Notes: generated by a model from the sequence alone, not told the origin. Numbered from the stretch's first letter, positions 1-8,409 are shown. The stretch: DNA of 21,471 bases from Acidiluteibacter sp965660325 (GCA_965660325.1 CBFHZL010000037.1:1-21471); one strand, 5' to 3'. Made by a program: numbers and translations.

Positions 1-279
1 TGGAATAGCGCTACGGATATCATCGGGCATCGCTTCTCGTTGTGCTTTATACTCAGCAAATTCAATGTGTCGAGAGGTTGGCTTATCAGTATCAAATACA
101 ACCGCAATATGCGTTGGGTTATTGTTTTGCAATACATCCCAAAGGGTATTTGTAAATCCAAGGATAGCAGAGGTGTTTTGGCCCTTAGAGTTGATGATTT
201 GGTTTTGGCTCAAGCCAAAATAAGCCCGATAGATAAGTGCATAGGCATCTAGTAGGTAGAGTGTTTTTTCCGCTGACAT
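1..279 (-). CDS. polA: DNA polymerase I, N-terminal fragment (5'-3' exonuclease part)
   Basis: The reverse strand from the ATG at 279 stays open for 93 codons to the window edge, so the gene continues outside the window. The start reads MSAEKTLYLLDAYALIYRAYF, which fits the first strand and helix of the FEN-like 5' nuclease domain of Pol I (usual form LLIDGHALIYRAYF), and the first metal-ligand Asp is present. Further in, VVFDTDKPTSRH and EYKAQREAMPDD match the family's VAFD..PTFRH and YKANR..MP.. motifs, including the Arg/Lys positions that contact the DNA 5' end. Known role: removal of Okazaki primers and gap filling in replication and repair. Only the start of the nuclease domain is visible, so I cannot tell whether the 3'-5' exonuclease and polymerase domains are intact. 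A stand-alone FEN-like exonuclease is the alternative, but the sequence looks more like Pol I. Confidence 0.93.
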   Translation of the reverse strand, partial: MSAEKTLYLLDAYALIYRAYFGLSQNQIINSKGQNTSAILGFTNTLWDVLQNNNPTHIAVVFDTDKPTSRHIEFAEYKAQREAMPDDIRSAIP

Positions 280-407
280 TGGTGAATGGTTTTAATGAAA
301 AATCAAATGATGAAGTTACGGAATCGAACCACCTTTTCTAAATAAAATGAGCTAAAAAAAAGAGTAAAATATAGACAGAAGGTAGGTGGTTTGCAAAAAT
401 CAGAAAT

Positions 408-1403
408 CTACTTTTCTTGATAAATAGTTGCCAATACTACTTGACCAACTACCTTCAAGGTGTTTCTGTCAATCACATCCATATCGTCATCGTGTGTGTG
501 CCAATGTGGTGCAAATGAGCCGGTATTTGCATCGTACTGAATGATATCAATACTCGGTATTTTAGCAATTCTATTGACATATAAATGATCGTCTTCTCCA
601 ACATGAGCTGTTTTCATAAATGGAAAATAATTGGTGTAACCCAGTTGTGCGGCTATGTTCCAAACTTTGTCTACAATCTGAGGCGCATAGTAAAGTGAAA
701 TAGATTCCTGCGTAAAGACCGCATTTGCAGCGCCTACCATGTCGAGTAATATTCCATAGTTCGCGGTGTAGTTTGCCACGTGAGGATTTTTAGCCCAGTA
801 TTGACTTCCAAGGCACCAAGTTCCCGGTTTTGGATTAGGTGTTCCTGCAGGTTGACCATAATCTTCAGCATCAAATAATACAATATCAACCCCTATCTCA
901 GGTTTTTTTAGTTGAAACTGACGGGCTATTTCTAACAAAACGCCTACACCACTTCCGCCATCATTTGCGCCGGAAATTGCCTCTTCTCTTTTATCTACAT
1001 CATTATCCGCAAATGGCCTGGAGTCCCAGTGCGCCATCAATAATACACGGTTAGCGTTGGTGGGGTTGTAGCTACCAACGATGTTTTTGATGTTTAATTT
1101 GGTGCCATCAAAAGCAGTAACCACTCCCTCTTGCACAGTAACACTTGCACCAAATGAAACGAGCTTTTCTTCTAAATACGCTGCAGCTTGCTGATGAGCA
1201 ACTGTGTTCGGCACCCTCGGGCCAAATGCTACTTGCTCTGCTACATATTGATAGGCAGAGTCTGCATTAAAATTTGGTGTAGTTACTTTTTGGAATTTTT
1301 TAGGTTCCTTTTTTACAACTGTAGACGTTTCTTTTGGTTGATCGCCGCAGCTTGCTAAAAGCGCTGTAGTAATTGCAATTCCAATTAGTTGTTTAATTTT
1401 CAT
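408..1403 (-). CDS. M28-family zinc lipoprotein, glutaminyl-peptide cyclotransferase-like
   Basis: A protein of 331 residues with a lipoprotein signal: a hydrophobic stretch, then the lipobox LLASC with the acylated Cys at residue 19, so it should be membrane-anchored and face the periplasm or outside. The M28 fold is clear: HWDSRPFAD (125-133), GANDGGSG (145-152), LFDAEDYG (176-183), LLDMVGA (219-225) and WHTHDDD (301-307). Compared from memory with human glutaminyl cyclase, D148, D181 and H302 would be the zinc ligands, E180 the catalytic acid and D221 the conserved active-site Asp. LLDMVGA resembles cyclase (LLDLIGA) more than typical aminopeptidases. Predicted reaction: conversion of N-terminal Gln to pyroglutamate on exported proteins. 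An aminopeptidase remains possible. Its ATG lies inside the end of cysS (11-base overlap, ATGAAAATTAA), so the two genes are probably co-transcribed and translationally coupled. Confidence 0.88.
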   Translation of the reverse strand: MKIKQLIGIAITTALLASCGDQPKETSTVVKKEPKKFQKVTTPNFNADSAYQYVAEQVAFGPRVPNTVAHQQAAAYLEEKLVSFGASVTVQEGVVTAFDGTKLNIKNIVGSYNPTNANRVLLMAHWDSRPFADNDVDKREEAISGANDGGSGVGVLLEIARQFQLKKPEIGVDIVLFDAEDYGQPAGTPNPKPGTWCLGSQYWAKNPHVANYTANYGILLDMVGAANAVFTQESISLYYAPQIVDKVWNIAAQLGYTNYFPFMKTAHVGEDDHLYVNRIAKIPSIDIIQYDANTGSFAPHWHTHDDDMDVIDRNTLKVVGQVVLATIYQEK

Positions 1404-2880
1404 ACTCCCATTTTGCGCCGTCCTTACTATCTTTTACTTGTATGTTTAATGCTTTTAGTCGATCTCTTATTTGATCAGCCATGGCATAATTTTTATTCTC
1501 TTTAGCGCTAGCCCTAAACTCTAAAACTAAGTCCATAAGCGCATTTACAGCTGTACTATCTCCTGTACCTGATTCGCTATCTGCCTCGATTGTAAGGCCT
1601 AAAATATCATAAAAGAAAGTCGTAAGAACCGTTTTTAATTCTTCTAAGTCACCAGCTGAGATGGTTGCTTTTTGATCAGCTATACTATTAATCCACTTCA
1701 CTGCCTCAAATAAGTGAGCGATCGCAATAGGTGAGTTGAAATCATCATTCATGGCGTCGTATAGCTTACCTTTTAGTTCGGCTACATTTACCGTAGAGGT
1801 GCCATTTGGCGTTAACTTATCTAACTGTTGAATGGCTTTGGACAATCGCTTTAGCCCTTTTTCTGCTGCTCCTAAAGCTTCATTAGAAAAGTCTAAGGTG
1901 CTTCGATAGTGAGATTGAAGAATAAAGAAACGCACCGTCATAGGGCTGTAAGCCTGTGTCAACTGAAAGTTATCACCGGAGAATAATTCGTGGCAGAAAA
2001 TTCCATTACCTAGTGATTTTCCCATTTTTTGCCCGTTGATGGTCACCATGTTGTTATGCAACCAATAGTTGGCAAAAGGCTGATCGGAGTTGGCCTCTGC
2101 TTGAGCTATTTCACATTCGTGGTGCGGGAAAGCATTTTCTAATCCACCGCCATGAATATCAAAATTATCTCCCAAGTATTTCTGACTCATTACGGTACAT
2201 TCTATATGCCACCCTGGATAGCCCATGCCCCAAGGTGAGCTCCACTGCATTAGATGCGACTCATCTGCTTTTTTCCAAAGAGCAAAGTCTAGTGGAGTGC
2301 GTTTTTCACTTTGAGCATTTAGTGTTCTGTTGGCTGCTCCGTCCATCATTTCTTCCACTTTTCGTCCTGAGAGTTTTCCGTAATCGTGGTCTTTATTGTA
2401 AGTAGTTACGTCAAAATAAACTGAACCATTCGCTTCATAAGCAAAGCCTTTTTGAATCAAAAGTTCAATTGCTTCGATTTGCTCGGGAATATGGCCTGAA
2501 GGGCGTGGAGATATGTTAGGGCGTAAAACGTTAAGCGCATCCATATCTCTAAAGTAATTGTACATATACTTTTCAACTACCGCCATCGGGTCTACCTTCT
2601 CTAGTCGAGACTGCTTGCTTATTTTATCATCACCTTCGTCTGCGTCATCTGTTAAGTGACCAACATCGGTAATGTTTTGAACATATTTTACCTGTGGGTA
2701 AATGTGTTTTAGGTAGCGGTAAACCAAATCAAAGGAAACGTATGATTTTGCATGGCCCAGATGAGCATCTCCATAAACAGTTGGTCCACAAACATACATC
2801 CCAATGCTATTTGGGTTGATGGGTTTGAAGATCTCTTTCTCTCTGTTGAGGGTGTTATAAAGTTTAATGGTGTTGGACAT
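1393..2880 (-). CDS. cysS: Cysteinyl-tRNA synthetase
   Basis: A protein of 495 residues, close to the normal CysRS length. It charges tRNA-Cys with cysteine in the cytoplasm. Class I signatures are present: the HIGH motif appears as HLGH (40-43) and KMSKS as KMGKS (285-289). The zinc site that selects cysteine is complete: C31 in MYVCGPTVY, C228 in GWHIECTVMS, and H253 with E257 in FPHHECE. The GGGLENAFPHHECE and NYWLHNNMVTINGQKM stretches are highly typical. The C-terminal part (about 330-495) carries the anticodon-binding helices with a D/E-rich insertion near 452-470. The ATG at 2880 is preceded on the same strand by a TACTTTTG box about 30 bases upstream. The M28 lipoprotein gene follows with an 11-base overlap. 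Confidence 0.98.
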   Translation of the reverse strand: MSNTIKLYNTLNREKEIFKPINPNSIGMYVCGPTVYGDAHLGHAKSYVSFDLVYRYLKHIYPQVKYVQNITDVGHLTDDADEGDDKISKQSRLEKVDPMAVVEKYMYNYFRDMDALNVLRPNISPRPSGHIPEQIEAIELLIQKGFAYEANGSVYFDVTTYNKDHDYGKLSGRKVEEMMDGAANRTLNAQSEKRTPLDFALWKKADESHLMQWSSPWGMGYPGWHIECTVMSQKYLGDNFDIHGGGLENAFPHHECEIAQAEANSDQPFANYWLHNNMVTINGQKMGKSLGNGIFCHELFSGDNFQLTQAYSPMTVRFFILQSHYRSTLDFSNEALGAAEKGLKRLSKAIQQLDKLTPNGTSTVNVAELKGKLYDAMNDDFNSPIAIAHLFEAVKWINSIADQKATISAGDLEELKTVLTTFFYDILGLTIEADSESGTGDSTAVNALMDLVLEFRASAKENKNYAMADQIRDRLKALNIQVKDSKDGAKWEYEN

Positions 2881-2910
2881 GGTTATTCTATTTCAACTTG
2901 ATTTCTCCTA

Positions 2911-2918
2911 CAAAAGTA
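2911..2918 (-). promoter_or_regulatory. Putative promoter -7 box of cysS
   Basis: On the minus strand this reads TACTTTTG, an exact match to the Bacteroidota -7 consensus TAnnTTTG. It ends 30 bases before the cysS ATG, which would give a 5' UTR of about 25 bases. I see no clear TTG-type -33 box at the expected distance, so this rests on the -7 element and its position. Confidence 0.45.
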
Positions 2919-3114
2919 ATACACTGAGTTCGATTATTAATGCTTTAGTAGGTGATAAGATTTTTCGTGCAGTTATATTAAACTACAACTACTCTTCATA
3001 ATAGCATAATTTTAAATGGTAGAATCAAGTAGTAAAATATTATAGTTTGCCTATTTCGGTTATAGAAATCAGAAAAAGTTTGACCCTTGTCTAAGTGGAT
3101 GGTTAGTTTACAAA

Positions 3115-4965
3115 TTAGTAAACTTCTTTGTCTAGTAAAATAACTGCATCCCAAACAACTTCAAATTTTTCATCGAATTGTCCTGTTCTAATCACTCTTT
3201 TTGAATAGGATGGAAGCTGTTTTACAATTATTTGATATTCTGCTTTATTACTCCACCATGGTAATTCGATATCCGTATGGCTGTAATTAAAATCCAAGTT
3301 GTCAAACCCATGAATACGTCTTTCTTTACTTAAGTCAGCTATATTAGTTGGAGTAATATGCAAGAGGAAGCGGAAGTCTCTCGAAGTTTGGTTCGGCTGC
3401 TCATTTATGTACCAAAGTTCATTATCGTGTAAATAAAGCTTGAAGTTTCCACTATTTTGTGTTGGCGTCTGCTCTAGTAGCGAATCGATCTTTTGATCAT
3501 TTTCAATGCCTTTGAGGGAATAGTTAATCAATAGTCCCAAAGAGATAAGAATGGGAAAGCTCAAGTAAGCTAGTTTGATTTTTAATGATGATTTTCTGAA
3601 TTGGGCAGATAGTTCGCTGAAAAAAATACTTACGCTAACTGAAATAACTGCAAAACCTAATATCGCAAATGGCATATACCAAACGATAAAGTTCATGTGC
3701 GTATGAATATAAGAATGCCCTTTAAAAAGGGTGAACCAAGAAAGAGGTGCTAATACCGAAAACCAAGTGGTAATAATAAGTGCTTTGGCATTAGATTGGA
3801 TCGAGCTAGGTGTTGAGGGTTTGTTTTTTTGCCACATAAGTAACGCTGAAAAGAAGGCAAATAATAGAATTAACTCACCAAAATCAACGAACATAAAACT
3901 ATCCCAGAATGGGCTAAAAAATGAAGTAAAGTCAAAGGCGGCTCCGTTCCAATAGGTTTGCAGTACTTCTGGTAAAGAGGCTTTTAATGATTCTGAGTAG
4001 ATTGGGTCCAACTCTACGCCACTGCCGCTAGTGCGCTTCTGAAAAGAATAAATAATGTGGTTAACCCCATCAGATAGACGGCCTGTAATACTTGTGATCT
4101 GAATAATAAGAATAACGAATGATAGAAGCACAGCTGCTAAAGTTCCCGCTGCAAATACAAGTCCTTTTTTTATAAATTCTCCTAGCGACCATCTGTTCCT
4201 AACGGTATAAAATATTAATGCGCAAGCCGCCATAATAACGGTGGTAGTGATATATTCATATCCTGAAAAGATGCATTTTATAAAAAGTGCTAAGAAAGTA
4301 ACAAAGAATAGTTTCCTGAGTGCTCTTTTGGATGTGTCATTTTTATCAAAGAAAAAGAGAAGAGCAACCAAAGGAAGGTAGAAATTCCATAAGGACCACC
4401 ATAAGTTTTTACCAAATAAAGTAAGCCAATAGGAGCTGATTAGCATGAGAAGCGTTAAAAAAGCAGGCAGCAGACCGAACTTCTGTTTTATCCATAGGAG
4501 CAGTGAGGTAAAGACTATGGATAGCCCTAGCACTGTGATTACCCAGAAAAAGCTCAATTTATTTGAATTGCTGAATGGCAGTATTTTACCAAGAATGGCG
4601 AATGTGATGGCTTGCCCACCAATGAGTGAGTTATAGGTGGAGAATTGCTCTTTTTCGATAGCGATATTTTCTTCATACACTTGATAGGCGTAATCAACGT
4701 TTTGGATGTTATTAGGAGCACCCTCAATAACACCTGTTAAGCCGCCTTTGTAGAAAACGCCCTCTTTTTCAGAAATAGCCAACTTGGCAATAACCATGAA
4801 CTCGGTTACTTTGCGAAAGTGATGCCAGTCGCTCTCGTTTTTAATGGTATGAAAAGAATTTGAATAAAAGCCTGAAAAGAGGAGTAGCATCGAAATACCT
4901 CCAAAAAGAAAGTTGTTGAATAAGCCTTTATTGAGCTTTTCTTTCAAACTCTTTATAGAAATCAT
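3115..4965 (-). CDS. Polytopic membrane protein, GT-C glycosyltransferase-like (uncharacterised)
   Basis: A protein of 616 residues that I cannot assign to a named family. It has about 12 hydrophobic segments (roughly residues 19-38, 115-130, 137-158, 163-184, 188-206, 217-233, 236-254, 266-290, 360-378, 394-413, 424-449 and 463-484). There are two large loops at 39-114 and 291-359, and a soluble C-terminal domain of about 130 residues (485-616). The layout (acidic first loop NESDWHHF, aromatic WWSLWNFYLPL near 189-199, KGHSYIHTHMNF near 415-425) recalls GT-C enzymes that use polyprenyl-phosphate sugars to modify lipids, glycans or proteins outside the inner membrane. That is an inference from topology; there is no decisive DxD-type motif that I can place with certainty. 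It appears to be a single-gene unit with its own promoter, and no polysaccharide genes adjoin it. Confidence 0.6.
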   Translation of the reverse strand: MISIKSLKEKLNKGLFNNFLFGGISMLLLFSGFYSNSFHTIKNESDWHHFRKVTEFMVIAKLAISEKEGVFYKGGLTGVIEGAPNNIQNVDYAYQVYEENIAIEKEQFSTYNSLIGGQAITFAILGKILPFSNSNKLSFFWVITVLGLSIVFTSLLLWIKQKFGLLPAFLTLLMLISSYWLTLFGKNLWWSLWNFYLPLVALLFFFDKNDTSKRALRKLFFVTFLALFIKCIFSGYEYITTTVIMAACALIFYTVRNRWSLGEFIKKGLVFAAGTLAAVLLSFVILIIQITSITGRLSDGVNHIIYSFQKRTSGSGVELDPIYSESLKASLPEVLQTYWNGAAFDFTSFFSPFWDSFMFVDFGELILLFAFFSALLMWQKNKPSTPSSIQSNAKALIITTWFSVLAPLSWFTLFKGHSYIHTHMNFIVWYMPFAILGFAVISVSVSIFFSELSAQFRKSSLKIKLAYLSFPILISLGLLINYSLKGIENDQKIDSLLEQTPTQNSGNFKLYLHDNELWYINEQPNQTSRDFRFLLHITPTNIADLSKERRIHGFDNLDFNYSHTDIELPWWSNKAEYQIIVKQLPSYSKRVIRTGQFDEKFEVVWDAVILLDKEVY

Positions 4966-4987
4966 ATCAATGCGTTAAAATGGGAAT

Positions 4988-5017
4988 CAAACTTACCAAA
5001 AAAACAATATGCCAAAA
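4988..5017 (-). promoter_or_regulatory. Putative promoter of the GT-C-like gene
   Basis: On the minus strand a TAAGTTTG box (4988-4995) matches TAnnTTTG exactly, and a TTTTGG element (-33-like TTG at 5013-5015) lies upstream with 17 bases between TTG and TA. The -7 box ends about 22 bases before the ATG at 4965. Both elements and the spacing fit the Bacteroidota housekeeping promoter, the best such match in the window. Confidence 0.45.
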
Positions 5018-5114
5018 TGAATCAAATGCAGTTAATTAGCCAAGTTTACGACTCGTTTACGCTAACTAATGGATGAAAGTCTCTATTGCTATTGTTTGAA
5101 TTGTTAGTGGCTTA

Positions 5115-5963
5115 TTACTCTTCAATAACACCATCTCCTATATATCTTCCGTTTTTGAAGATTCTTATTTTCACGACAAGTCCATTTTCATCGTAATCGT
5201 ACATTTTACCATCCATAAATCGATAGTCCTTAAATGTACCATCTTTAGCAATTTGCATGTTTTTATTGTACAGCTTAAAATAGCCATTTCCGGTAAATCC
5301 TCCTTGGTTGGGTTGTTCCTCTTTTTGAGCCTTCACATTGACAGAAGGAGCAGCTGCTATCTCCTTTTTTAAGTTACTTGAAGTTGGTTTTTTAGGCGCA
5401 TACTCGGCATATGATTCTTTATCCATTTCTCCGTTTGCAAACTTTTTTACCGACTTTAGGTCACCATTGTCATAATATTCTTTCAGTTCTCCGCTTTCTT
5501 GGCCTTGGGCCCAAGTGCCAACTATTCGTAATTGCCCGTTTTCATGGTAGTATTTTTGTTCACCTTCACGACGCCCACTGCTGTTAAAATTAAATTCCTG
5601 TGAAATTTTTCCATTGGAATGATAGCGTTTGAATTGGCCTGTATTTTTAGTGGTGCTCCAGTTTCCTTCTTCTTGAAGAGCCCCATTTTCATAATACAGT
5701 TTGTATGGCCCTTTTGGACGGCTGCCTACAAAAGTGATCTCTGATTTTAGTTTACCATTTGGGAAGTATTTTTTCCAAAGACCATATTTTCTGCTGTCTT
5801 TGTATTCGCCTTCCTCCTCTATGTTGCCTGCATTATTTTTGATTACCCAATACCCCTGCTTCTTATTTGCAGCGTCTATTTTATTTATTTCACCTGTTGG
5901 CTGTTGACTAAAGATAGGCAATAGCATAAATCCGAAGATTAGGAAATTAAATAAATACTTCAT
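5115..5963 (-). CDS. Secreted YwqK/MORN-like repeat protein
   Basis: A protein of 282 residues with a Sec signal peptide (hydrophobic core about 4-18, likely cut near FSQ-QPTG, residues 19-21). The body is a tandem array of 22-25-residue units of the form G.wk.Yy.NG.l..eg.f, at about 35-58, 59-83, 84-107, 107-130, 132-155 and 156-178. Two more degenerate units follow a charged, Lys/Pro-rich linker (180-222), at 225-282. Motifs such as GPYKLYYENGALQEEG and GELKEYYDNGDLKS are typical of YwqK/MORN_2 proteins, which are abundant in Bacteroidota and often labelled as antitoxins without evidence in this phylum. The likely role is binding or scaffolding in the periplasm or on the surface; no catalytic residues are seen. 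The gene starts 75 bases after the tdh stop. A near-match promoter (TATATTTA with an upstream TTG at 17 bases) lies between them, so it may be transcribed alone or with tdh. Confidence 0.82.
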   Translation of the reverse strand: MKYLFNFLIFGFMLLPIFSQQPTGEINKIDAANKKQGYWVIKNNAGNIEEEGEYKDSRKYGLWKKYFPNGKLKSEITFVGSRPKGPYKLYYENGALQEEGNWSTTKNTGQFKRYHSNGKISQEFNFNSSGRREGEQKYYHENGQLRIVGTWAQGQESGELKEYYDNGDLKSVKKFANGEMDKESYAEYAPKKPTSSNLKKEIAAAPSVNVKAQKEEQPNQGGFTGNGYFKLYNKNMQIAKDGTFKDYRFMDGKMYDYDENGLVVKIRIFKNGRYIGDGVIEE

Positions 5964-6038
5964 TTGGAAGAGTCTTAATGTTTGATTTGCCTATTTGGGT
6001 TTAAATATATACAAAAAGAGGTAATTCAAAAAACCATT

Positions 6039-6968
6039 TTATGATAACTGCTTTATCATGTCTTCAGACATCTTTCGGAGGTCGTAATCCATTTTCCAGT
6101 CCCAATCTGTTTGTGCAGCTGAATCGTTTATACTTGATGGCCAACTTTCTGCTATTTTTTGCCTAAAGTCAGGCTTATAGGTGATCTCGAAAGAAGGAAT
6201 AATTTTTTTTATTTCTGCTGCAATCTCTGATGGGTTAAAACTGATTCCACCAAGATTGTAGCTACTACGTATTGTTAACCTGTCGCCATCAGCCTCCATT
6301 AACTCAATTGTTGCGCGAATAGCGTCTTCCATGTACATCATTGGAAGGGAGGCATCCTCTTTTAGGAAGCATTCATATTGGCCTTCTTTTATGGCTTTGT
6401 GATAAATGTCTACAGCGTAATCTGTGGTTCCTCCTCCTGGTAGTGTTTTATAGCCAATTAACCCAGGATACCTTATGCTTCTTACATCAACACCAAACTT
6501 ATTGTGATAGTATTCACACCACCGCTCTCCTGATAGTTTACTAATTCCGTAAACAGTAGTAGGGTCAGTAGTGGTATGCTGAGGAGTCATTTCTCGTGGA
6601 GTATTTGGACCAAAAACAGCAATAGAGCTTGGCCAAAAAATACGTTTGATGTGTCCGTCTTTGGCTAAATTTAATACATGAAATAGGCTGTTCATGTTTA
6701 AGTCCCATGCAAATTCAATTTGCTTCTCTGCAGTTGCAGATAGTAAGGCGGCTAAATGATACACCTCGGTAATTTTATACTGCTGAACGATCTCAAAAAG
6801 ACGGTCTTTATCCAATGCGTTTAAGATTTCAAATGGACCTTGATCTCCAAAGTCTCTTATATCTGAAGACACTATGTTTTCTGCACCATGCTTCTGTCTT
6901 AAATTATACACCAGTTCTTGCCCTACTTGACCACCGGCACCGATTACTAATACTCGTTTAGCCTCCAT
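6039..6968 (-). CDS. tdh: L-threonine 3-dehydrogenase, short-chain (SDR/epimerase-like) type
   Basis: A protein of 309 residues with an N-terminal NAD-binding GAGGQVG motif (10-16) and the SDR catalytic set: S114/S115 in WPSSIAVFG, and Y140 with K144 in YGISK. The stretches GPFEILNALD, YHLAALLSATAEK, RWCEYYHNKFGVDVRSIRYP, PGGGTTDYAVDI and LPMMYMEDAIRAT match the SDR-type threonine dehydrogenase known from flavobacteria rather than UDP-sugar epimerases. Reaction: L-threonine plus NAD+ to 2-amino-3-ketobutyrate, which is then cleaved to glycine and acetyl-CoA by a CoA ligase not encoded in this window. It acts in the cytoplasm. A TACTTTTG -7 box lies just upstream. The gene is divergent from trhO. 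Confidence 0.92.
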   Translation of the reverse strand: MEAKRVLVIGAGGQVGQELVYNLRQKHGAENIVSSDIRDFGDQGPFEILNALDKDRLFEIVQQYKITEVYHLAALLSATAEKQIEFAWDLNMNSLFHVLNLAKDGHIKRIFWPSSIAVFGPNTPREMTPQHTTTDPTTVYGISKLSGERWCEYYHNKFGVDVRSIRYPGLIGYKTLPGGGTTDYAVDIYHKAIKEGQYECFLKEDASLPMMYMEDAIRATIELMEADGDRLTIRSSYNLGGISFNPSEIAAEIKKIIPSFEITYKPDFRQKIAESWPSSINDSAAQTDWDWKMDYDLRKMSEDMIKQLS

Positions 6969-6984
6969 AATTATTAATTTTTGC

Positions 6985-6992
6985 CAAAAGTA
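6985..6992 (-). promoter_or_regulatory. Putative promoter -7 box of tdh
   Basis: On the minus strand this reads TACTTTTG (exact TAnnTTTG) and ends 16 bases before the tdh ATG at 6968, so the leader would be only about 10 bases long. No clear -33 TTG is seen. Confidence 0.42.
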
Positions 6993-7178
6993 TTAAATAT
7001 TATGGTTGATTGAGGATAAGTGCTTGCTTCGAACAGTAAACAAACAATTTAATACACCTAGATAGTTTTTACTCCGGTTAAACAAAAAGAGAAGAGTAGT
7101 TCTTGTTTATTATTTACTGTGTTATTTATTAGTATTTTAACTCATATTAATGGGTTGGATTTAAGTTGAGTAATACGC

Positions 7179-7194
7179 TTTGTTAATTAACAAA
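7179..7194. promoter_or_regulatory. 16-base perfect palindrome, candidate operator
   Basis: TTTGTTAATTAACAAA is a perfect palindrome. A second inverted pair, AATACG (7172-7177) and CGTATT (7201-7206), brackets it, with one spacer base on the left and six on the right. It lies 60 bases upstream of the trhO -7 box and about 186 bases upstream of the tdh box. The shape fits a binding site for a dimeric regulator; which one is unknown. Confidence 0.45.
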
Positions 7195-7254
7195 AGTAAA
7201 CGTATTGTTGAGGATGGGTCGGTCTAAATTATCGGACTTATGCCCTGAATTTAT

Positions 7255-7262
7255 TACCTTTG
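7255..7262 (+). promoter_or_regulatory. Putative promoter -7 box of trhO
   Basis: TACCTTTG is an exact match to TAnnTTTG and ends 18 bases before the ATG at 7281. This gives a very short leader and supports a start at 7278-7281 over any later one. No convincing -33 TTG at the usual distance. Confidence 0.45.
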
Positions 7263-7280
7263 TATTGTAATTTATAGGTG

Positions 7281-8315
7281 ATGGAATTATACAACAAATA
7301 CGATAAAAACCTGCTAAAAGAAAAGTTGATGCAGGAAACCTTCCGGCGGATTACCATTTCTTTTTACCGCTATGTGATGATTGATCAACCAAAGGAACTG
7401 AGAGATGAACTGTATGCTGAATGGTCATCGTTAGGTGTGTTTGGTAGAACTTACTTAGCGCATGAGGGAATAAATGCTCAAATGAGTGTTCCGGAGCACA
7501 GTTGGGATGAGTTTATGCTGAGGCTTCAAGCACGAAAATATTTTGAAAATATGCCCATAAAGCGTGCCGTGGAGGATGATGGAAAATCTTTTTATAAGCT
7601 TAAGGTTAAAGTTCGGACAAAAATTGTTGCTGATGGTCTAGATGATGGAACATTTGATGTAACCAATGTGGGACGACATTTGTCTGCAAAAGAGTTTAAT
7701 GAAGCAATGGCTGATCCTGATACCATCGTAGTGGATATGCGAAACCATTATGAAAGTGAAATTGGTCACTTTGAGAATGCGATCTGCCCAGACGTTGATA
7801 CATTTAAAGAAGAGTTGCCGGCAGTGGAAGATATGCTTAAAGGTAAAGAAGATAAAAAACTATTGCTTTATTGTACTGGCGGTATACGCTGCGAAAAGGC
7901 CTCTGCTTATTTTAAGCACAAAGGGTTCTCAGACGTGAATCAGCTGCATGGAGGCATTATTGATTATGCCCGACAAATCGAAGCAGAGGGTTTAGAAAAT
8001 AAATTCAAAGGTAAAAACTTTGTGTTTGACGAGCGACTTGGTGAGGCCATTTCGGGAGAAGTAATATCAAAGTGTCACCAATGTGGGGGTGCATGTGATT
8101 CACATACAAATTGTGCTAATGATGATTGTCACTTGCTGTTTATACAGTGCGCAAAATGTGCCGAAAAAATGGATGGTTGTTGCACAGATGATTGCAAAAC
8201 TATCGCTAACTTGCCCATTGAAGAACAACGCGCAAGAAGAAAGGGAAAAATAAAGCCAGATGCCCATGCAGTATACAAAAGCCGGGTAAGACCGAAACTG
8301 AATGAGTCCATTTAA
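7281..8315 (+). CDS. trhO: tRNA uridine-34 5-hydroxylase (rhodanese-domain, YceA/TrhO family)
   Basis: A protein of 344 residues from ATG 7281; a GTG directly in front (7278) could also serve. E. coli YceA, about 350 residues, aligns along its whole length from memory: TTISFYKYF-like start, FGRTYLAHEGINAQ (54-67), DDGKSFYKLKVKVR, a rhodanese domain (about 130-232) with the active-site loop CTGGIRC (C198, C204), and KNFVFDERLGE (245-255). The C-terminal Cys-rich zone has ten Cys between 265 and 305 (CHQCG, CDSHTNC, CHLLF, CAKC, CC) that could bind metal. Known role: oxygen-dependent hydroxylation of U34 in tRNA anticodons to 5-hydroxyuridine, the first step towards cmo5U or mcmo5U. It appears to be a single-gene unit. 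Confidence 0.95.
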   Translation: MELYNKYDKNLLKEKLMQETFRRITISFYRYVMIDQPKELRDELYAEWSSLGVFGRTYLAHEGINAQMSVPEHSWDEFMLRLQARKYFENMPIKRAVEDDGKSFYKLKVKVRTKIVADGLDDGTFDVTNVGRHLSAKEFNEAMADPDTIVVDMRNHYESEIGHFENAICPDVDTFKEELPAVEDMLKGKEDKKLLLYCTGGIRCEKASAYFKHKGFSDVNQLHGGIIDYARQIEAEGLENKFKGKNFVFDERLGEAISGEVISKCHQCGGACDSHTNCANDDCHLLFIQCAKCAEKMDGCCTDDCKTIANLPIEEQRARRKGKIKPDAHAVYKSRVRPKLNESI

Positions 8316-8409
8316 AGTGGATGCTGTAACTTTCTGAATGAGATGCCAGATTGGCTTACATTTAGTATGTTATTTTAAAAGAACTAAAAACGGATAAAAA
8401 CAAAACAAT

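Larger units (their letters stand above)
6969..7280. promoter_or_regulatory. Divergent tdh / trhO intergenic region
   Basis: This stretch of about 310 bases has no convincing gene. It contains a TACTTTTG box for tdh at the left end, a TACCTTTG box for trhO at the right end, and a 16-base perfect palindrome at 7179-7194. The rest is AT-rich with no other structure that I can support. Confidence 0.6.

Noticed and set aside
3046..3062. Similar 17-base strings at 3046-3062 and 5986-6002 (TTTGCCTATTT.GGTT)
   Set aside because: Short, imperfect, at different distances from the nearest genes and AT-rich; probably chance.
5020..5070. Imperfect GCTAATT/AGTTAGC dyad between the GT-C-like and YwqK-like genes
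   Set aside because: Seven pairs including a wobble, with a long loop and no T-run; not convincing as a terminator.
5115..5963. Reading the YwqK-like protein as the antitoxin of a toxin-antitoxin pair
   Set aside because: It has a signal peptide and no toxin gene next to it; the antitoxin label comes from a family name only.
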